The notes under the pieces: generated by a model
The model's database searches: none
What the model saw: the letters and a program-made list of their open reading frames with translations, nothing else
Told to the model about the DNA's origin: nothing
Position numbers and translations under genes: made by a program
Source: Paracrocinitomix mangrovi
GTDB lineage: Bacteria > Bacteroidota > Bacteroidia > Flavobacteriales_D > Crocinitomicaceae
DNA: 64,000 nt
Assembly: GCF_019740355.2 (NCBI RefSeq)
Contig: NZ_CP091819.1
Coordinates: 806,001 to 870,000, forward strand
Direction: 5' to 3'
Shown here: positions 54,175-62,350 of the stretch, in pieces
How the letters are laid out: each line of letters begins with the position of its first letter
Position numbering within the stretch: position 1 is the stretch's first letter

Positions 54175-56109
54175 TTAAAACTCCAATTCTATCTTTGTTC
54201 CATCTGTATTTGTGATTTTAGCTTCGCCTCCAAGCTGTTCACTTAATATACTGATCAATTCTATCCCCAAACTTTCAATTTTACCGTTCAGGTATTCTTC
54301 CGGAATACCCTTACCATTATCAGTAATTAATAAGTGATATTTACCTTGACCATTTTGGTTGAAACTCACATTTATCTCAGCTTCATCATAAGAATCAAAT
54401 GCATATTTAATTGAATTGGTCACAGCTTCATTGATAATCAAACCTATTGGGATAGCCAGCTCAAGGTCCATATTTTTGACATTACTATCAACACTGAATT
54501 TTACCTGATTAAAATCTTCAACATAATAGCCAATCACCATTCCAATCAACTCATTTGTATAATCAGCAAAATCAATACTTTTTACCTCATTTTTACGATA
54601 AAGCATTTCATGCACAAGCGACATAGATTGAATTCTTCCCTGCGCGTCTGTCAAAACCTTTTTACCTCTTTCATCCTCCTCTATTCCCTGTTGTAAACTC
54701 AACAAACTTGAAATAATCTGGAAATTATTCTTAACCCTGTGATGCACTTCTCTGAACAATATTTTATTTTCTTCAATTGAATTACTTAAATCCGCATTGA
54801 TTCTTTTATTCCTTCTAAATGCGTTAGCAATAACCATTATAATTATGATCAAACATAGGATTGAAACCAAGAACAAAGTATAAATCCAAACTTCTTTTTC
54901 TCTATCATTTTTAATCTGTAGCTCTAATTTTTCTTTTTCCTGTTTATTTTTTAAGCTCTGAATTCTGTTATTAAGTTGAACTTCCTCATCTTCAATAAAA
55001 TCTACAAACTCTGTCACAAACCCTTTATCATTGCTCAAATAGATCTCTTTTCTGAGTTTTAAGGTTATCCTCAAATAATCATTGGACGTATCCAAATCAC
55101 CTTTTTGCTGATATATATTGGCCATCAGTTCGTAAAACTCTGCTTGATCATCTTTTGTAAACCTTGTTAAATAAATCTCTTCCAGCGGCTTTAGTTTCTC
55201 CATGGATTTATCATAATTACCCATTCTATAATAGCACTCAGCTCTTAAAAAATCATTTTTATGCATTTCGTCGGAATTATTTAGAATGCTGAATTTCTCA
55301 TCCGACTCTTTCAAGTAACGCAAACACAAATCATATTTTGATCTTTCATATGCTATCTTGGCCAGCAACTGATAACTGTATCCAATTGAACTCTCCTGAT
55401 TAAGTTTTTTCTTTTGCTCCATTCCGGCTATAGCATAGCTTTCAGCCTGTTGAAAATTATTGAGATTCAAATACGAAATCCCCATATTATTGAGAACAGC
55501 AGATCTTAATACTTCACTTTCCCAACTTTCTACTCGGTGCGATAAGCGCAATGATTTTCTATAACTCTCTAACGCTCCTTCGTAATCATCCAAATCGTCT
55601 AATACAATACCAATACTTGCATAGCAATAAGCCCTGTTCAAATGCACCATTTCTTCATCAACAATAACATATTGTTCAAAATTGTCTTCAATGATGTTTG
55701 CCGCTCTCTTAAATTGCACAAGCGCTTCAATGTGATTTCCTTTAGCTAACAAAAGGTTACCTTGGTTGTATTCTGCCAAAAAATATTCAATTGAATCTGG
55801 ATACTCCTTTAACATCTCCATTGAATAGTTTCCATATAAAATGGCTGAATCTATTTGATTACTGTAAAATTTGGCCCTGGCGTATAATTGATAGGTTTTA
55901 CCGACATAGTAATCCGACTGCATTTCGTTGGCAATCATCATACAACTGTCCATATACATTTGGGCAGAATCCAGATTAAGGTTTTGATAACGCGCAGCTT
56001 CGTCATGATAAGCGTTATATGTTTTATATTCAGCAAGTGAAGTTTGCTGCGCATATAGCTGAAACGCAACAAATAACATTGTTATATGTAAAACAATTTT
56101 TCTAAACAA
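54175..56109 (-). CDS. TPR-containing sensor histidine kinase (HisKA_2)
   Basis: This 644-residue protein starts with a signal peptide (residues 1-20), then about ten TPR units in the periplasm, one membrane helix near residue 415-435, and a cytoplasmic kinase part. The HisKA_2 motif VHHRVKNNFQIISSLLSLQQ has His456 and His457; the ATPase has NEAVTNSIKYAF (N box) and ITDNGKGIP (G1 box). HisKA_2 kinases often respond to signals through TPR or other outside domains. No response regulator or output gene is adjacent, so its target is elsewhere. Confidence 0.9.
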   Translation of the reverse strand: MFRKIVLHITMLFVAFQLYAQQTSLAEYKTYNAYHDEAARYQNLNLDSAQMYMDSCMMIANEMQSDYYVGKTYQLYARAKFYSNQIDSAILYGNYSMEMLKEYPDSIEYFLAEYNQGNLLLAKGNHIEALVQFKRAANIIEDNFEQYVIVDEEMVHLNRAYCYASIGIVLDDLDDYEGALESYRKSLRLSHRVESWESEVLRSAVLNNMGISYLNLNNFQQAESYAIAGMEQKKKLNQESSIGYSYQLLAKIAYERSKYDLCLRYLKESDEKFSILNNSDEMHKNDFLRAECYYRMGNYDKSMEKLKPLEEIYLTRFTKDDQAEFYELMANIYQQKGDLDTSNDYLRITLKLRKEIYLSNDKGFVTEFVDFIEDEEVQLNNRIQSLKNKQEKEKLELQIKNDREKEVWIYTLFLVSILCLIIIIMVIANAFRRNKRINADLSNSIEENKILFREVHHRVKNNFQIISSLLSLQQGIEEDERGKKVLTDAQGRIQSMSLVHEMLYRKNEVKSIDFADYTNELIGMVIGYYVEDFNQVKFSVDSNVKNMDLELAIPIGLIINEAVTNSIKYAFDSYDEAEINVSFNQNGQGKYHLLITDNGKGIPEEYLNGKIESLGIELISILSEQLGGEAKITNTDGTKIELEF

Positions 56110-56216
56110 ACCTTTCTATTATAATTACTTAGACGAAATTTTGGCAACTAGGTTCAAATAATACTAATTTTTTCTTAAAAGTTAACAATGATGGGCTCGC
56201 TAATTGAATTTAGGTG

Positions 56217-56224
56217 TAAATTTG
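56217..56224 (+). promoter_or_regulatory. -7 box of the RlmI-like gene (TAAATTTG)
   Basis: TAAATTTG fully matches TAnnTTTG and lies 19 bases before the ATG at 56244. The nearest TTG is ten bases upstream, too close for a -33 element. Confidence 0.4.
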
Positions 56225-56243
56225 TCCCTCACTTTTATTAAGC

Positions 56244-57425
56244 ATGTTAACAGTAAGAATAAAACCGGGCAAAGATAAGTCCATCATCCGTAAACACCCC
56301 TGGATATTTTCAGGTGCTATCAAAGAATTAGACCAAAGCATTAAAGAAGGCGATTGGGTTGAAGTTATAGCCAATAAAGGGAGAAAATTAGGTATTGGAC
56401 ATTATTCAGGAGGTTCTATTGCAGTTAGAATGTTATCTTTTGATGAAGTTAATGACATTGCTCAAATGTATTTTGACAAAATCAAAAGTGCTTATGATCT
56501 AAGGTCATCTTTAGGGTTAACAGATAATTCTGAAACAAACATTTATCGTCTGGTTCATGCTGAGGGTGATTATTTACCGGGACTTATCATTGACCATTAT
56601 GCAGATAATCTGGTAGTACAATGTCACAGTTCAGGGATGTACAATGATATTGAGCATATAAAAAATGCTTTGGTCAAAGTATATGGAGATAAACTAAAAA
56701 GCATTTATCTAAAGTCTCAATCAACATTGCCAAAAGATACCGTGAATTACATGGGAGATCAATTTATTCATGGAGAAGTTGAAGTTCCTTTAGTAGCAAA
56801 AGAATATGGCAATAAGTTTTACATCAATTGGATTACCGGTCAAAAGACAGGATTCTTTATTGACCAAAGAGAAAACCGAGCCTTGCTAGCAAAATATTCA
56901 AAAGGTAAAAAAGTACTTAATACCTTTTGTTACTCAGGTGGGTTTAGCATTTTTGCTTTGAATAATGAAGCTACTTTGGCCCATTCATTGGACGCCTCAC
57001 AAAAAGCAATTGATTTAACAGATGAAAATGTGGCTTTAGCTGATTTTGATAAAAAGCGACATGAATCGATTGTTGCTGATACAATGGAGTTTATCAAAGA
57101 CCTTAAAGAGGATTACGACATTATCATTCTTGATCCACCGGCTTTTGCAAAACATAGAAGTGCGAAACACAATGCAGTTCAAGGATACAAGCGCTTAAAT
57201 GCACATGCCATGCGCCAAATTAAACCAGGCGGAATAATTTTTACGTTTTCTTGTTCTCAAGTAATTGATAAAGTATTGTTTACTAACACTATTATCGCTG
57301 CGGCCATTGCTGCAGAAAGAGAAGTTAGAATTCTAGAACAATTACATCAACCGGCAGATCATCCAATAAATGCAGCACATCCAGAAGGTGAATACTTAAA
57401 AGGCTTGGTTATTCAAGTGTTATAG
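56244..57425 (+). CDS. rlmI: Class I SAM-dependent rRNA methyltransferase (RlmI type)
   Basis: RlmI methylates C1962 of 23S rRNA. The 393-residue protein has an N-terminal PUA domain (residues 1-75, with RKHPWIFSGAIKELD), a middle EEHAD-type domain, and a Rossmann methyltransferase domain with GFFIDQRENR, LNTFCYSGGFSIFAL (SAM loop) and IILDPPAFAKHR (catalytic). No cysteine of the RumA type is required. The specific position in rRNA is inferred from the family. It is followed by the MATE gene after three bases, so the two share a transcript. Confidence 0.85.
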   Translation: MLTVRIKPGKDKSIIRKHPWIFSGAIKELDQSIKEGDWVEVIANKGRKLGIGHYSGGSIAVRMLSFDEVNDIAQMYFDKIKSAYDLRSSLGLTDNSETNIYRLVHAEGDYLPGLIIDHYADNLVVQCHSSGMYNDIEHIKNALVKVYGDKLKSIYLKSQSTLPKDTVNYMGDQFIHGEVEVPLVAKEYGNKFYINWITGQKTGFFIDQRENRALLAKYSKGKKVLNTFCYSGGFSIFALNNEATLAHSLDASQKAIDLTDENVALADFDKKRHESIVADTMEFIKDLKEDYDIIILDPPAFAKHRSAKHNAVQGYKRLNAHAMRQIKPGGIIFTFSCSQVIDKVLFTNTIIAAAIAAEREVRILEQLHQPADHPINAAHPEGEYLKGLVIQVL

Positions 57426-57428
57426 AAA

Positions 57429-58787
57429 ATGCTGGAATTAAGCTATAAGCGGATATTGATCATTGCTTTACCATTGATGTTCGGAACTTTTGTTCAGTCA
57501 GTTATAGCTATAACCGACGGTGCATTTGTTAGCGAACTTGGTAATACTGCCTACACTGCTGTAGGTAATGGAAGCTTAATGTACATGGCTTTGTTTATGT
57601 TGTGTAGAGGACTTGCTGATGGCGCACAAATTACCATTGCAAAAAAATATGGCGAGCAGAAGTTTTCTGAAATTGGATTGACATTATTCAATGCCCAGTT
57701 TCTACAAATTCTTTTGACAACGCTTATTTTTGCCGCATTTCAGTTGTTTGCAGACATACTGATATCTTCAACAACAAAATCAGTTGATATCGGAACTGCC
57801 ATGTCTGATTTTATCCATTACAGAAGTTGGGGAATTTTCTTTGCAGGCTTGCAAGTGACAATGATTGCTTTTTTTATTGGGCTGGGAAAAACCCGCATCA
57901 TTATTACCTCTACTCTAATTATGGCGTTGACAAATATCTTGCTTGATTATGGATTGATATTTGGAAAACTTGGATTGCCTCAACTGGGAATGAAAGGAGC
58001 ACCCATAGCTTCTTCTATTGCAGAGGCTGTCACATTCTTCTTTCTATTATATGTTGCTATTAAAGGCAAAGCTTACCAACAATTTAATTACAATCTCAAA
58101 CTTAAACTCAATAAGTACATCTACTTGCCTTTAATCAAGTTATCATATCCATTGATGTTTCAAGGAGTAGTTTCATTATCTACCTGGTGGATATTTTTTA
58201 GTATGATTGAACATCTAGGTACTGAGAATTTAGAAGTAGCACATAACATTAGGTATATGTACTTTATAGCATTTGTGCCAATATTTGGATTTGCTTCGGC
58301 CACCAGAACATATGTAAGTAATTTGGTTGGACGAGAAGAGCAGCAAAAAATACCATCCATTCAATTTAAAATTGGATTGCTTTCATTTTTAAGTATTGTA
58401 GCATTATTTCATGGTTCAGTATTATATCCTGAATGGATGATTCAAATTGTTGAGCGTAACCCAACGGCAAACTCTCAAATAATTCAAGACAGTGTAGACG
58501 CTTTGAGATTTGTTAGTGGTTCTATCGTGATCTTTGCTGTTGTTGTAGTACTGTTTCATTCAGTATCCGCATTGGGAAAGACAATGCACTCCTTTATTAT
58601 TGAGTTAATTTCAATTCTCATCTACCTTGTTGCTTGTTATTTGTTCATTGAAAAATGGAAATGGGACATTGTAAGTATTTGGTGGGTTGAATACATTTAC
58701 TTTATTGCGCTTGGAATTGGAAGTGGAGGATACTTGATATATTACTTTAGAAAACGTCAATTAAATTTGACTGCATCCAAAAATTAA
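57429..58787 (+). CDS. MATE family efflux transporter
   Basis: MATE exporters use Na+ or H+ gradients to expel organic cations and drugs. The 452-residue protein has twelve hydrophobic helices and the repeat symmetry of the family, with MFGTFVQSVIAITDGAFVS in the first helix and FQGVVSLSTWWIFF in the seventh. The gap to the RlmI-like gene is three bases. The 3' end contains part of the promoter for the following universal stress protein gene. The substrate cannot be told. Confidence 0.88.
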   Translation: MLELSYKRILIIALPLMFGTFVQSVIAITDGAFVSELGNTAYTAVGNGSLMYMALFMLCRGLADGAQITIAKKYGEQKFSEIGLTLFNAQFLQILLTTLIFAAFQLFADILISSTTKSVDIGTAMSDFIHYRSWGIFFAGLQVTMIAFFIGLGKTRIIITSTLIMALTNILLDYGLIFGKLGLPQLGMKGAPIASSIAEAVTFFFLLYVAIKGKAYQQFNYNLKLKLNKYIYLPLIKLSYPLMFQGVVSLSTWWIFFSMIEHLGTENLEVAHNIRYMYFIAFVPIFGFASATRTYVSNLVGREEQQKIPSIQFKIGLLSFLSIVALFHGSVLYPEWMIQIVERNPTANSQIIQDSVDALRFVSGSIVIFAVVVVLFHSVSALGKTMHSFIIELISILIYLVACYLFIEKWKWDIVSIWWVEYIYFIALGIGSGGYLIYYFRKRQLNLTASKN

Positions 58788-58800
58788 TTTGATATATTTG
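58767..58800 (+). promoter_or_regulatory. Promoter of the universal stress protein gene (TTG-N23-TATATTTG)
   Basis: TTG at 58767-58769 is followed after 23 bases by TATATTTG at 58793-58800, a full match to TAnnTTTG. The start codon is 39 bases further on. The -33 element lies inside the last codons of the MATE gene. Confidence 0.55.
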
Positions 58801-58839
58801 ACTGTTGCTTAATTGCGACAATGCAAAAATTAAAACCCT

Positions 58840-59676
58840 ATGGACAATCTTACCATTGACAAATACTTAGTTCCTTACGACTTTACTCCTGTAACTGAAG
58901 AGGCATTTCACTATGCACATCAATTAGCTGAAACAGGTGGTGGACAGGTTATGTTATTACATATTGTTAAAAAGAAGGAAGAATCAAAAGCGGCTGAGCT
59001 TAAGCTTTCTGATTTTGTAAAGAACTTACCTGAGAATTTGAAAAAAACTACTGAGTATAAAGTAATGGTGGGTAACATTTTTGAGGATATCAACAAATTT
59101 GCTCAGTCTACCAGCGCTTCTGTTATTGTAATGGGAACACATGGTAGTTCAGGATTGAAAAAGTTTTTTGGAAGTGATGCCATGAAAGTGGTAGCCAATT
59201 CTTCTGTTCCTTTTATTCTTACACAAGAACATCAAAAGAAAACAGAGATCAATGACATTGTAATGCCATTTAGCTTCCAAAAAGAAAGTGTACAAATTAC
59301 TCACTTTGCCGCTTCATTGGCAGAGAAGTATGATGCTACAATTCACTTGGTTGGTTATAGAGGTGCTGACGAATGGCTGTTGAGAGATATGAAAACAAAT
59401 CAGGCTATCGTTAGAAAACACCTGATCCAAAATAATGTAAAGCACAATATGGTGACTTTACCTGGAAAAGATTCGTATGAAAAAGAATTGATGGATTACG
59501 CAAGAGTAGTTGATGCAGACTTAATTGCTGCTGCCTATTTCTCACAAGGTATTCGTGCTATGTTCCATAAATTTTTAGAAGAGATGATTAACAATGATCA
59601 AAAAATTCCGATTATAACAATCAATGCTCCTGAGGTAATGGCCGTTAATTCAGGTTTTTCTTTCTTGACGATATAG
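58840..59676 (+). CDS. Tandem universal stress protein (UspA)
   Basis: This 278-residue protein has two UspA domains (about residues 5-145 and 150-275). The first domain keeps the ATP-binding loop GTHGSSGLKKFFGSDAMK; the second has only a weak counterpart, which suggests one active site per chain. Usp proteins bind ATP and help survival under stress. It is cytoplasmic. It is followed by a hairpin terminator and then fmt. Confidence 0.88.
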   Translation: MDNLTIDKYLVPYDFTPVTEEAFHYAHQLAETGGGQVMLLHIVKKKEESKAAELKLSDFVKNLPENLKKTTEYKVMVGNIFEDINKFAQSTSASVIVMGTHGSSGLKKFFGSDAMKVVANSSVPFILTQEHQKKTEINDIVMPFSFQKESVQITHFAASLAEKYDATIHLVGYRGADEWLLRDMKTNQAIVRKHLIQNNVKHNMVTLPGKDSYEKELMDYARVVDADLIAAAYFSQGIRAMFHKFLEEMINNDQKIPIITINAPEVMAVNSGFSFLTI

Positions 59677-59691
59677 TTATACAAAACAAGA

Positions 59692-59740
59692 ATGCTTTTC
59701 AGATTTAAATTTTGTTGATTGAAAGGCATCTTATTTCTTT
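59692..59740 (+). terminator. Probable terminator of the universal stress protein gene
   Basis: ATGCTTTTCA (59692-59701) and TGAAAGGCAT (59720-59729) form a ten-pair stem with one G.U pair and an 18-base loop, followed by a T-rich run (CTTATTTCTTTT). The long loop makes it a weaker case than the others in this window. Confidence 0.45.
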
Positions 59741-59772
59741 TATAACTTCCTGTATATTCTTAAAATTGCAGC

Positions 59773-60717
59773 ATGCAACAAAAGATTATTTTCATGGGAA
59801 CTCCTGACTTTGCAGTTGAATCCCTTAAACAAATAATTCAGGGAAATATTGAAGTAGCCGCAGTAGTTACTGCACCAGACCGCCCTGCAGGAAGAGGACA
59901 AAAACTTACTGCTTCTGCGGTTAAGAACTTTGCCCTTGAAAATAACATACCTGTTCTTCAACCAGAAAATTTGAAAGATCCTGAATTCATTGCGGAATTG
60001 GATAAAATTGATGCACAGCTTTATGTTGTTGTTGCTTTTAGAATGTTGCCCGAAATAGTTTGGGCAAAACCTTCACTTGGTACAATTAATTTACATGGTT
60101 CACTTTTGCCTCAATATAGAGGAGCGGCTCCAATTAACTGGGCCGTTATAAATGGAGATGCAAAAACCGGAGCAACTACCTTTTTTATAGAGAAACAAAT
60201 TGATACCGGAAATATAATTGATCAGGTAGAGATTGAAATTGATAAAGCTGATAATGCAGGAATGGTACACGACAAGCTAATGGTGAAAGGTGCCGAACTG
60301 TTGGTAAAAACAATTCACAATATTTTTGATGGAAAAGCTATTGGCAAGCCACAGTCTGAATTAATTAGTGGTGAACTAAAAGATGCGCCAAAAATTTTCA
60401 AAAAAGATTGTCGAATTCAATGGGCAAATAGTACTGCTGCTATATATAATAAAATAAGAGGGCTTTCACCCTACCCTGCCGCATGGACAGAAATTATTAA
60501 AGATGGCAAAGTAAAGTCTCTAAAATTATATGATGTTATTCCACATTTTGATGGTCTTAATCACAACAGGCAAATCAAAATTGAAAATCATCAATTGTAC
60601 TTTGGAACTTCAGATGGTTGGATTGAAGTTTTACAAATGCAGCTTGAAGGAAAAAAACGAATGTCTGTTTCAGATTTTCTTTTGGGTTTTGATATGAAAG
60701 ATGTTGATTTAATATAA
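59773..60717 (+). CDS. fmt: Methionyl-tRNA formyltransferase
   Basis: Fmt formylates the initiator Met-tRNA with 10-formyl-THF. The 314-residue protein has the N-terminal FMGTPDFAVESL motif (residues 7-18), the catalytic Asn106, His108 (NLHGSLLPQYRGAAPINWA) and Asp144 (KQIDTGNIID region), and the C-terminal tRNA-binding OB-like domain. It is followed after six bases by a cupin gene in the same direction. No def or rsm gene is next to it, unlike in many bacteria. Confidence 0.95.
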   Translation: MQQKIIFMGTPDFAVESLKQIIQGNIEVAAVVTAPDRPAGRGQKLTASAVKNFALENNIPVLQPENLKDPEFIAELDKIDAQLYVVVAFRMLPEIVWAKPSLGTINLHGSLLPQYRGAAPINWAVINGDAKTGATTFFIEKQIDTGNIIDQVEIEIDKADNAGMVHDKLMVKGAELLVKTIHNIFDGKAIGKPQSELISGELKDAPKIFKKDCRIQWANSTAAIYNKIRGLSPYPAAWTEIIKDGKVKSLKLYDVIPHFDGLNHNRQIKIENHQLYFGTSDGWIEVLQMQLEGKKRMSVSDFLLGFDMKDVDLI

Positions 60718-60723
60718 AGCAAG

Positions 60724-61125
60724 ATGAAAAAAGGAATGTTGTTTGTTTCGTTGATTTTTGGTCTGGTTATTTTCGCTCAAGACATATATAATACAAAAGA
60801 CATTAAACCCGATTCATCTTATGACAACATCCATGTAAAAAAAATTGCTGATGATTCATTACAGACATCATTTGTCATTTGGGTAAAAGAATCGGTTCGT
60901 CCACACAAGCACGCTCACCACACCGAAAACATTTACGTATTAGAAGGAAAAGGGGAAATGACTGTTGGTGACGAAAAATTCGTCATTAAAAAAGGTGATT
61001 ATTTCAGCATTCCAAAAAATACTCCACACGCACTAAAAGTACTTTCATCTAAACCTATTAAAGTTTTGTCTATACAATCACCAAAATTTGCTGGCAAAGA
61101 CAGAATCTTTCTGGATGAACAATAA
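60724..61125 (+). CDS. Exported cupin-domain protein
   Basis: This 133-residue protein has a signal peptide (residues 1-19, cleavage near FAQ) and a single cupin domain. The first motif contains HKHAHHTENIYVLEGKGEM (His pair and Glu) and the second IPKNTPHALKVLS (His), giving a set of metal ligands. It may be a small metal-binding dioxygenase-like or sugar-binding protein; no function can be assigned. The gene begins six bases after fmt, so it may be cotranscribed. A fully open frame at 61088-61291 overlaps it but is not thought to be real. Confidence 0.8.
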   Translation: MKKGMLFVSLIFGLVIFAQDIYNTKDIKPDSSYDNIHVKKIADDSLQTSFVIWVKESVRPHKHAHHTENIYVLEGKGEMTVGDEKFVIKKGDYFSIPKNTPHALKVLSSKPIKVLSIQSPKFAGKDRIFLDEQ

Positions 61126-61223
61126 AAAGGTCGCAAACCCTTATAAAATCAGGTGTTTTAGTCGACTTTATCAACATTTTGCCGAATTTATTAACAAAAT
61201 GGGGGTAATTTGTGCTGTAACCC

Positions 61224-61253
61224 TTGTGTGGTATGGATATTCGAATATATTTG
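61224..61253 (+). promoter_or_regulatory. Promoter of the HU gene (TTG-N19-TATATTTG)
   Basis: TTG at 61224-61226 is followed after 19 bases by TATATTTG at 61246-61253, a full match to TAnnTTTG with the spacing usual for Bacteroidota. The start codon is at 61317, so the leader is about 57 bases and contains the palindrome at 61281-61299. Confidence 0.6.
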
Positions 61254-61280
61254 TCCTGTTATTAAAAAATTGTTTAACCA

Positions 61281-61299
61281 GTCACGTATAATACGTGAC
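61281..61299. promoter_or_regulatory. Perfect 19-base palindrome in the HU leader
   Basis: GTCACGTATAATACGTGAC is an exact inverted repeat (nine bases on each side of a central A). It is placed 17 bases before the HU start codon and downstream of the predicted promoter. It may be an operator for a dimeric regulator or a leader hairpin with an 8-bp stem and a TAA loop. It contains TATAAT but no matching -35. Confidence 0.6.
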
Positions 61300-61316
61300 A
61301 AAAATCAAAATTGATT

Positions 61317-61589
61317 ATGAACAAATCAGAATTAGTAGATGCAATTGCATCAAAATCAGGATTGTCGAAAGCAGATTCAAAAAGAGCTTTAGAAGGATTT
61401 ATCGCTGCAACTGAGACTGCATTGAAAAAAGGAGACAAAATCTCTTTAGTAGGATTTGGATCTTTCTCAATCTCTAAAAGAGCTGCTAGAACAGGAAGAA
61501 ACCCTCAAACAGGAAAAGAAATTAAAATTTCTGCTAAAAACGTTGTTAAGTTTAAAGCAGGAGCTGACCTTTCTAAAAAGGTAAACTAA
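61317..61589 (+). CDS. HU family DNA-binding protein
   Basis: HU dimers bend and compact DNA in the nucleoid. The 90-residue protein has the full family length: an N-terminal helical part (NKSELVDAIASKSGLSKADS), the KKGDKISLVGFGSFSI strand region and the DNA-binding arm with GRNPQTGKEIKISAKN, followed by the last helix. A TTG six bases upstream is in frame but the ATG at 61317 gives the usual N-terminus MNKSEL. It has its own promoter and terminator and an unusual palindrome in its leader. Confidence 0.95.
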   Translation: MNKSELVDAIASKSGLSKADSKRALEGFIAATETALKKGDKISLVGFGSFSISKRAARTGRNPQTGKEIKISAKNVVKFKAGADLSKKVN

Positions 61590-61613
61590 TAACATTAGTT
61601 TTTATAAATTTCG

Positions 61614-61638
61614 ACCCCCGCAATAGCGGGGGTTTTTT
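61614..61638 (+). terminator. Rho-independent terminator of the HU gene
   Basis: ACCCCCGC (61614-61621) and GCGGGGGT (61626-61633) form an eight-pair GC-rich stem with an AATA loop, followed by TTTTTT (61633-61638). It lies 24 bases after the HU stop codon. Confidence 0.9.
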
Positions 61639-61657
61639 GTTTCTATAAATTTGTGAT

Positions 61658-62350
61658 ATGACTAAAAATGAATGGATGCTCAATAAATTTTATGAGCATA
61701 TATCTGAAAACAAGCAAAATCTATTTGAGAACATTGTTCTTGATAGAACCAGATATGTTACCATTGCATTAGAAAATATATTCCAACCACATAATGCAGC
61801 TGCAGTTTTAAGATCTTGCGATTGCTTTGGAATTCAAGATGTTCATATCATAGAAAACGAAAATAAATATCAGCCCAACAAGGACATTGATATGGGTTCT
61901 TCAAAATGGCTCAACATCAACAAATACAATCAATTAGAAAACAATACCGTTGCAACAATTAATCATTTAAAAAGTCGGGGATATAAAATTGTGGCAACAA
62001 CTCCACATGAAAATGACTGTTTAATAGATGAATTACCGCTTGATCAACCGGTAGCACTATTGTTTGGAACAGAATTAACCGGATTATCCGACATAGCAAT
62101 TGAGCATTCAGATGCAGCTGTAAAGTTACCTATGTATGGTTTCACTGAAAGTTATAACATTTCTGTTTCTGTAGCATTGGCGCTTTATGCACTCACAGAT
62201 CGAATCAGAAAAGAAAAGGTGAATTGGCAATTATCACAAGATGAGCAAACCGCTATTAAATTACAGTGGGCAAAAAAAGTGGTTAAACACGGTGATAAGG
62301 TGGAAAGAATTATCAATGAATCTTACGCTAACGATTTCCCAACTGAGTAA
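61658..62350 (+). CDS. trmH: TrmH family tRNA/rRNA 2'-O-methyltransferase (SpoU)
   Basis: The 230-residue protein has the three SpoU motifs: motif 1 near residue 40 (LENIFQPHNAAAVLRSCDCFG), motif 2 around residue 130 (VALLFGTELTGLSD) and motif 3 around residue 155 (LPMYGFTESYNISVSVALALY). The length and layout match TrmH, which methylates G18 of tRNA; the exact target is inferred. The last 23 bases overlap the 3' end of the convergent hutF-like gene. Confidence 0.88.
   Translation: MTKNEWMLNKFYEHISENKQNLFENIVLDRTRYVTIALENIFQPHNAAAVLRSCDCFGIQDVHIIENENKYQPNKDIDMGSSKWLNINKYNQLENNTVATINHLKSRGYKIVATTPHENDCLIDELPLDQPVALLFGTELTGLSDIAIEHSDAAVKLPMYGFTESYNISVSVALALYALTDRIRKEKVNWQLSQDEQTAIKLQWAKKVVKHGDKVERIINESYANDFPTE

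Noticed and set aside
61088-61291. 67-codon open frame overlapping the end of the cupin gene
   Set aside because: It overlaps the cupin coding region out of frame, runs through the HU promoter and has no recognisable domain or leader.
61287-61292. TATAAT in the HU palindrome as a sigma-70 -10 box
   Set aside because: No -35 element at 16-18 bases is present, and Bacteroidota use a different promoter with -7 TAnnTTTG, which is found upstream at 61246-61253.
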